A stretch of DNA of 64,000 nucleotides, taken from assembly GCF_037392515.1 (NCBI RefSeq), contig NC_090280.1, positions 75,070,504-75,134,503 of the forward strand, written 5' to 3'. The DNA is from Haliotis asinina. Lineage: Eukaryota; Mollusca; Gastropoda; Lepetellida; Haliotidae. Shown here piece after piece: positions 56,991 through 64,000 of this stretch (position 1 is its first letter; the number at the start of each line of letters is the position of its first letter). Made by a program: the position numbers and the translations under genes. The notes under the pieces are model-generated. The model saw only the letters and a program-made list of their open reading frames with translations, ran no database searches and was not told the origin of the DNA.

Positions 56991-59636
56991 AATTGTGACA
57001 GACACCAAATACGTCCGTGTAGGTTAAAATGCTGTCTGATTTTCCTAATGCTGTAAGTAACGATATTCGACACCACACTTTCCTGTGTTCCCATCACATG
57101 ACAATGGCAGTCACAGCGATCGCGTGTGAGCACTGTTTGCACTACTCTCATCTAGTCAGACTGATAAAATATCAATTTACATGGCGTTTTACCTTGTTGA
57201 CGTAACGGAGCCGCATTTCTGATTATTGCTGGGAGGGGGGTGTTGACGGGTGTAGTGGTTGTCTCGTGGTTCTTCCTTGTAGATCTTGTTTGGCTGTGTT
57301 GATGTTGTTGGCGTTAGGGGATTTGGGCGTGTTGTTTGCTTGGTTGTTGTAGGTGTTGTTCTTGTTGTCGTCGTCATCGTCGTTGTTAATTGAATGGAGG
57401 TGGATGCGGATTACCTAATGGTTTACTTATAATTATATGAACACTTAATTGATTACTTTACTAACTCGTGCTACACACCGCCTGTATTCTGGACATATCA
57501 CTAAAATGTGTAAACAACTAAATACCAGGTACCAGAGTAAAACTAACATTTAACAAACCACTGGCTTCCATGTAACGGAGAAAGAGACAGACAGACAGAC
57601 AGAGAAAGGGGCAAAGAGAGACAGAGAGACAGAAACAGAGAGAAGCCTGAACCTGCTCTAGAAGTTTCCTGAATACACCTGACAGCTAAAGCATTAAAAT
57701 GTAGTAACACCAAACAGTTACTTATGATAGGTGGTAATAAATTACGGACAACAAATTATTGTTACAACACAATATCATCAACTTCTTTTGGATCTTGACA
57801 AAAACAATGAAAGTTTATGACAACAATATTTAACAATACATTGCCATAAATAATAGCTATTTTAACATTTCCATCATACCGGCTATTTAGACTTCTTGAT
57901 TTTTATCATTAAACTACTTTTAACTCCATTCCATTTACGTAGAATATACACAACACTGGAAAAAAAGTTCACCTTTACAAGCTTGTAAATCTGTTGTAAA
58001 GATGATGTTTACAAGACATTTACAATTTTGGAAAGATGATGTTTACAAGACATTTACAATTTGTAAAGATCCACAAGGGGAGATAACTGGTGGGTGATGG
58101 TAAAACGGTCTGCAGGGCCTCAAGTTCACACCTAATAAATCCCAAAGGCTAATTACAGTTTGACCCCTCGACATAATTAATGACATAATTAATTTTAACA
58201 TTTCCATGATACCGGCTATTTACACTTCTTGATTTTTATCATCAAACTATATTTAACTCCATTCCATTTACGTAGAATATACACAACACTGGAAAAAAAG
58301 TTCACCTTTACAAGCTTGTAAATCTGTTGTAAAGATGATGTTTACAAGACATTTACAATTTTGGAAAGACGATGTTTACAAGACATTTACAATTTGTAAA
58401 GATCCACAAGGGGAGATAACTGGTGGGTGATGGTAAAACGGTCTGCAGGGCCTCAAGTTCACACCTAATAAATCCCAAAGGCTAATTACAGTTTGACCCC
58501 TCGACATAATTAATGACATAATTAATTTTAACATTTCCATGATACCGGCTATTTACACTTCTTGATTTTTATCATCAAACTATATTTAACTCCATTCCAT
58601 TTACGTAGAATATACACAATTCTCGCCATTTAGTGAAACTTTAATAGTAAATAGTAAATGCCGTTATTCATCCATTAGACGGACTGACTGGGCATAATAT
58701 TTGTAGTCGGTTCATGCATATTAAGCAAAACAGTGAAAAGGAGCATTGATTCCGAAAATAGATGGAGAAATAGGCACTTGGAGGAAAATATGAAAGATTA
58801 TCAACCTAACAGGAATTAATCAACAATGAATGAGAAAACAATCTGAAATCGGGGAAATATCAACTGACAAACGACGACCAGAATAAAACGCCAACCAGAC
58901 AGCGGAAGGCATTTGAGAAGTGAGAGAAGTATTAGAGAATGTACGTACACTGAAAGAAAACGTTTGTATGCAGTCAAGTCGCAACAAACTGATATAGAAA
59001 AATTCAGATACAAGCATCTCGGGCAATAAACACTTGCATCGGAGATCCCTATTGAGAGTCACTAGGGAACGATACTACGGCGATGCACCTATTGGATCGA
59101 AAGGCAAAACGATACACACTTAGCAAAGTGTCCTGTTCAGCTGAGAAATCTGAATGTGGCCCTTCAGGAAGTCGGCGAAGGAAATCAAGATGATGATCAT
59201 CTCATTTCCTCTGCATCGACGATTGACAAAATTACCATTGTTAGACTTAATGACTTAAGGAAAGGTCCCGCCAGTGTTTCTAAGTGCAGGGAAATAAAAT
59301 AATGTTTACGAATAAGAACTGAAAGTATTAGAAAACTTTCGAAACATACATAGTAACAAGATCCAGACATTCTATATTATAAATGCATTTAGGGAAATGA
59401 CAGAAGATATGAATCGACACAATCATTTCAATGGTATCTTGCATGAGGCTATGCCCCTAAAGTAACGGATACTGTACTGCGTATACAAACAAAAACAACA
59501 ATAAATTTATTATCCAACTATTCTTGTCCTCGTGGAAATGAACGTTCCATGACGCTCAACATGAGAAACGTTAACGGACTGTGAACATCAGTGAAAAGCA
59601 TTTACCGCACCTTAAAGGTTCCAGGGGTGCAAAATC
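56991..59636. repeat. Segmental duplication block Z, unit 3 copy
   Basis: Copy of 16962-18880, lengthened by the 333-bp tandem duplication at 57.9-58.6 kb. Has the GT-rich stretch (57230-57380) and the GA/CAGA repeat (57577-57650). No gene. Confidence 0.7.
57958..58623. repeat. 333-bp tandem duplication (two copies)
   Basis: GGAAAAAAAGTTCACCTTTA starts at 57958 and again at 58291. Each copy contains about 230 bp absent from units 1 and 2 (GATGTTTACAAGACATTTAC occurs twice within it), plus about 100 bp of the normal flank (ATGATACCGGCTATTTACAC). Copies differ at very few positions, so the duplication is young. Confidence 0.9.
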
Positions 59637-60672
59637 TGTCTGACTGACCCTGTAAAACTCATCCAAATGAAAAGTCACATCACAGATATTAAAGAACGCT
59701 TATAATTTGAGAAAAGGTTCAAGAGACAACTGTTTTGGCCATTTTTGTGAAGGGTCAAATCCGTATACGAGATACCTTATGTGAGAAAATCACACAAAGG
59801 ATGTGTTTTACTATGACCTGTGGCAATTGAAAGAAGAGAATCTTGCCAACAGAAGATCTATGAACATCTCAGGAAGCGATGAAGCAGAAGCATAAGGATC
59901 AGAAAATATGTTTTCAAGAACGTAAAACATTTCCCTGAAGATCTGAGATGAAACTCGGTAATTGAAACTAAGACGATAACAATAGACGCAACTAAAACAC
60001 CATCAGCATCTTTGAGGCGAGGCCAAGAATAATGGTCACACTTTTATTTGTGGTACAGTACTTGTGAATTTTGTCGCTGCAACTGACTCAATTATTGTAC
60101 GTAGCCTGTATTTGTTTTCTATGAGGAAGATACCGTTAACCGTAATATCCTTGTTCCTTAATATGTCACATTGCTGTTGATTGTTTCGCCGACATATTAG
60201 CAACAATGTTGCTGTTCAATCATTATTCTATTTTAATTACATCATTTGTATTGGATTAAGATGGTATAATTCTAAAGAGACGTTGTGGCGGATTTCTTGT
60301 GCTAATCATTCTCATTATGCTCATGGCATGTGTTTATAGTAGTTCTAGCAGATCTTGAGGAATATTTCCTTACACAGAGTATAGGAAAACAATTAAATGA
60401 ATATCACTCTGTCGTATCGTTTACCTGGATAATGATAAGCGAATGCTTCATTTTGTAAGGTTAAATATTTCAGTTAATGTTAATTTGTCCTGTCTATAAT
60501 TTGTTGCTTAACTTTCCTAAAAAATGCACAGGCAAACACTTTTTAGTAGTCCACATTCATTACTCAGTTTTGTATTGTTCTAAACGTTAATCAAACATAT
60601 CTTAAGTAAAGGCACAGGCAATTCGAAATACACAAACAATGATTAAGTGTTCATGGTTCACTGTTTTATGTC
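59637..60672. repeat. Segmental duplication block X, unit 4 copy
   Basis: Copy of 44020-45043 with high similarity. No gene. Confidence 0.72.
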
Positions 60673-60792
60673 GGGAAGGCGGGTGCGTTAGTGGTTATAA
60701 TGTTCGCCCGACACGTCAACTCATTTCTGGTGTCACCCGTCATGATAATGTTGGAATAGTACTAAAGCCCAACTCACTCACTCACTCACTTA
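60673..60792 (+). mobile_element. tRNA-derived SINE, unit 4
   Basis: Counterpart of 5379-5498 and 45044-45162, with the AACTCACTCACTCACTCAC tail. Confidence 0.75.
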
Positions 60793-60968
60793 CGGCTTTA
60801 TGCAAGTAAAAACACAATATTCACCATTTATTCATTCATATATTCATGTAACAGCGAATTAGTGTCTGGTGTGGTCTTTAGAATAAGGCTGAATTGCAGC
60901 TTCTGAAACAAGATGGATACTGTTGTGTTCCTCAGTCGGGGTTGAGTGTCAATCATCACCTAATAGTT

Positions 60969-63900
60969 TCATGATTCGGAATCTGATGGCTTGAACTGTA
61001 CGACCACAATTATATAGATGACCAGAGTTCCGACAATCTGGAATTAGAGAACAAATATGGTTTTAAGCATTCCATACGTTTCGTCATCTTGAATTCCTAT
61101 TCTAAGACGATTATCAACTTTCACTTTCATATTTTTTCTTGATCATGGCTATTTCTTAAAGACATGTGTAAACAGTAACAGTAATAACCCTGCTCGATTA
61201 TTAAAAATGCAAAATAGTAACGCAAAGAGGTGTCATGCGTTCATATTTGTATGCAAACCTGTCAAAGCTTAGGTAAACGAAACTTCCAATGAGCAAGCTG
61301 CGCCTCGCTATTTTCATGTTTTTGTTATGGACATAATTTATGTAATTTATGTAATAAATTATTAATTGTCAAAATATAATTGATATTTGTGCCTTGGTTT
61401 TCTCGTGATTTTTGTTATAGACATTATGACTTACCCCAAGGAGTGTTGGCATGGTGATGGTGAAGAGGCCGTGAATGTTGTAGCCGATAGTGTCTGCCGT
61501 CAATCTTGACACAAACAGGTTCACCTACAATACGAATGAATCTTTCAAACCTGTTTAAAACCTCTGCAAATATATAGTCTGGTTCATAATTATTGAGAAT
61601 TTTTCTTCTTACTTTGAGCTATCCTAACACCTCAACTGATTCACTGATACTTAAAACTAAGTAATGGTATAAGGGAGGTAACTCATCTTGGCCTACTGAG
61701 TATAGTACAATTAGAGTTACCTCCCCTGAATTTGTAGCAGACGTCATTTTCCTCAGCACTGTCAACAATGTCTGCTGAAGATTAAAGAAGGTTGATTTTT
61801 GAGTTGTGTAATCAAGGAATTGATGATGTAAATACATTGGCAGAGAGAACAGGAACTCCTCTTTCTTCTGTGTATAGGATTAGGAAGAATTTTAAAGAGG
61901 GAAAGGATTTTGGGCACTAGAAAGGAGCAGGGAGACCCACAAAATTGGACTTCTCAGATCGCGTCCGGCTGGGAATTTTAGCGTCTAAAAAGCAAAGGGC
62001 AAGCATCTCCAACATCAGGTATGAAATGATAGAAAGGGGATCAACAGTTGTATCAAAATCTACAGTTAGAAGAAATTTGATTGATTTTGGATGGGAGAAA
62101 AAGACTGGAATTCCTTCTCCTCTCATGAAACAAGAACATAAAGACAGGCGTGTTGAGTGGTGTTTGGCACATGAAAACTTTGACTGGGAAAATGTGATTT
62201 TTACTGATGAAAGCTCAATATGGGTATATCCCAATAATGTGAAAATATGGACAAAGTCTGCTTCAGCACCGTTGTATCGACGACCTAAATACAGCCCAAA
62301 GTTTCATGTGTGGGGAGGGATATCCTTATTAGGAACGACCCCGCTGTGTGTGTTTGAGGGAAATCTGACAAGTCAACGCTACACTAACATATTAGATAAT
62401 TTTCTCATTCCAAGTGCACATGTGTTTTATGGAAATGACTGGATTTTGCAGCAAGATAATGATCCTAAACACACCGCAAAACATGCCAAGCAGTGGTTTC
62501 AGGAGAAAAATGTGACTGCATTACCATTTCCTGCATATAGTCCTGACTTAAATCCCATTGAGAACATTTGGGGGATGATGAAGGAATGTGTGAATCAAAA
62601 GGGGTTGACAAAAATTGAAGACATGAAGAGAGAAGTGGTCCGATACTGGGACAGCATAACTCATGAGACACTAACCTCTCTGATAGGAAGTATGCCTACC
62701 CGTCTTAGACTGTGCCGTGAAGCTCAAGGAGACTTGATAAAATATTAAATTGTTACCTACACAACATGAAAAGGTCAGTTCACTTTCACAATACATTCAA
62801 TTTTATCTGATTTGTTCTCGTTTAATAATATGAAATGCTTTAGCTATTCTCAATAATTTTGAACCATACTGTATATGTTTTGATAGGTTCAGGTAATATA
62901 AGTGTCATAAAAGACAGAAAATAACCCTTTGTATACATTGACAAAATAACCTTGACCTTGTACAAAAGTACATAGCTCAATGATATTAACAAGTATGTAA
63001 AAAAAGAGGAAGGGTTAAAGAAACTGCTCTCGTGGTTAAAACCGACAGAACCTGTGTTACAGATCACAAATAGCTGTAGTCACGTTCAATGACAAACAAA
63101 CTTTTATTTTCAAGTATCATGATCTGATCAAGATCAGTGGTCTCTTTTTAACTGTTCTAGCGTTTGATTAGTTTTACACTACGAAAGCACCTGATATTCT
63201 TTGATACTCCGTCCCAGAATCAGTTTTTAAAATGTCCAAAAGTAACTTCAAAAAAGGGAAGGATCTAATTATGTGTCGAATCTACACTGAGGGTTGCATC
63301 ACTCTATGCCATCAACTTGCAGACCACATGGATAACTACTGAATGTTGCTGGGGGGTTTTCAATATTTTCTCCAATGTCGTTGTTCTTGTACGGATAATG
63401 CAACATTCTAACATATATTGGCATCTGGGCGTGATAATCAAGATTAAATACATATATTACGTCAGATGAATATAATCATCAGTGCAAGAATTCGTTGATA
63501 TTCAATTTAGCAAAATAATTCGTACCAGCAAAAGTAAGAAAATATAGCAGTTTAACGTGAAAGAAATTTGACATTTTTATCTCTCAGTATCACGTCATTA
63601 CATTTAATGGTGAATTAGTACATTAGGTAGGTATGACATGAAAGTCGATGAACCAGAGAGTGTAAGGGTAGTTTTCTAGATACCTTCTGCAGACCTTTGC
63701 CAGAGAAACGGTCTTTATCAAGCCCCCAAACATACTGAAGGGTCCCATGAGCCTGCAAAGAGAGCCATAATGGTATACTAGGAATCTAGCAGCTTTCAAA
63801 TATATTACAGCTCTATTCATCATATCTTCTGGTTTTGGTTGCATGAATCAGCCTCACAATGTCTACTAACTACCCATTATTGTTTCACCAAATTGGTAAG

Positions 63901-64000
63901 CATAAAGGAACTGTAGTCGTTTTGGCTGTTCTCTCCCATTCAGATCAAATGCAATGAAATAATATCAATAGTTATTATTATCTTTCTCTAATGACACAAA
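60969..64000 (-). CDS. Gustatory-receptor-like alpha 4, exons 2-4, cut by the right edge
   Basis: Exon 2 (63752-63684, AHGTLQYVWGLD then DRFSGKG), exon 3 (61524-61435, VNLFVSRLTADTIGYN and FTITMPTLLG) and exon 4 (61037-60969) are in frame with GT-AG borders. Exon 1 would start just beyond 64000, since the sequence at 63960-64000 matches alpha intron 1 close to the exon 1 donor. Exon 4 has IYIIVVVQF in place of TYIIVVVQF and ends early at TGA after FKPSDSES, so the C-tail with its cysteines and sequon is lost (22 residues instead of 34-35). Intron 2 holds a 1.3-kb Tc1-type transposon. It may be a working gene with a short tail or a young pseudogene; exon 1 decides. Confidence 0.72.
61577..62871 (+). 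mobile_element. Tc1-type DNA transposon in intron 2 of alpha 4
   Basis: Terminal inverted repeats of about 24 bp: GTCTGGTTCATAATTATTGAG at the left, and CAGTATGGTTCAAAATTATT read from the right end. TA flanks both sides, and alpha 1 (near 6863-6875) and alpha 3 show the empty site AAATAGATATGTTTTG. Length about 1.3 kb, usual for Tc1. It carries one transposase gene with two stops. Confidence 0.9.
61768..62748 (+). pseudogene. Tc1-type transposase (DD34E) with two in-frame stops
   Basis: A 326-codon frame starts at ATG 61768. The N-terminal DNA-binding part reads LIFELCNQGIDDVNTLAERT and SVYRIRKNFK. The catalytic core has FTDESS, QQDNDPKHTA and SPDLNPIENIW, with 34 residues between the second Asp and the Glu, so it is DD34E. 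Stops are TAA at 61783-61785 (MSAED then stop) and TAG at 61918-61920 (FGH then stop), both in the N-terminal region. The rest is open to the TAA at 62746-62748. The long open part and good TIRs suggest a fairly recent insertion that no longer makes its own enzyme. Confidence 0.88.

Overview
The window looks like gastropod nuclear DNA, most likely abalone (Haliotis). It is AT-rich, intron-containing and full of simple repeats. It carries several copies of tRNA-derived SINEs ending in ACTCACTCACTCAC tails, which I recognise from abalone sequence (recognition from memory, not a search).

The core is a tandem array of insect-type gustatory-receptor-like (GRL) seven-transmembrane genes, all on the minus strand. 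Each gene has a 975-bp first exon (325 codons) and small exons 2 (69 bp), 3 (90 bp) and 4 (about 105-108 bp), all joined in phase 0 by GT-AG introns. Exon 4 encodes the TYhhhhhQF signature of the insect GR/OR superfamily (TYIIVVVQF). Two subfamilies alternate, called alpha and beta here, in a duplicated unit of order X - alpha gene - Y - beta gene - Z. Unit 1 spans about 4.3-18.9 kb, unit 2 18.9-44.0 kb, unit 3 44.0-59.6 kb, and unit 4 starts at 59.6 kb and runs off the right edge. A decayed unit 0 lies at 1.3-2.35 kb. Betas 1, 2 and 3 and alpha 1 are intact predicted genes of 412-413 aa. Alphas 2 and 3 are pseudogenes made by internal deletions. Alpha 4 has exons 2-4 in the window with a shortened C-terminus.

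Intron 1 of every beta gene still contains the last 100-130 bp of an alpha-type exon 1, with its splice donor lost, followed by alpha-type intron and exons. This suggests that beta genes arose when a foreign first exon captured the 3' exons of an alpha gene.

Mobile DNA explains most size differences between units. Unit 2 holds a 9.1-kb nest: a Mutator-like element with a FLYWCH finger (19.6-20.8 kb), a hAT element with a nearly intact transposase (20.8-23 kb) and an I/Nimb-like LINE (23.8-28.76 kb). Unit 2 also has a 4.47-kb insertion of unrecognised type in intron 2 of beta 2 (33.85-38.32 kb), itself containing a hairpin MITE-like element. Unit 3 carries a solo LTR fossil (49.7-50.3 kb). Unit 4 carries a Tc1-type transposon in intron 2 of alpha 4 and a 333-bp tandem duplication. 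The LINE, the SINEs and a minus-strand retroposon share a related 3' tail, which points to a LINE/SINE partnership.

If expressed, the receptors would be plasma-membrane chemosensory channels, and the array is a typical birth-and-death chemoreceptor cluster. No other host gene is recognised.
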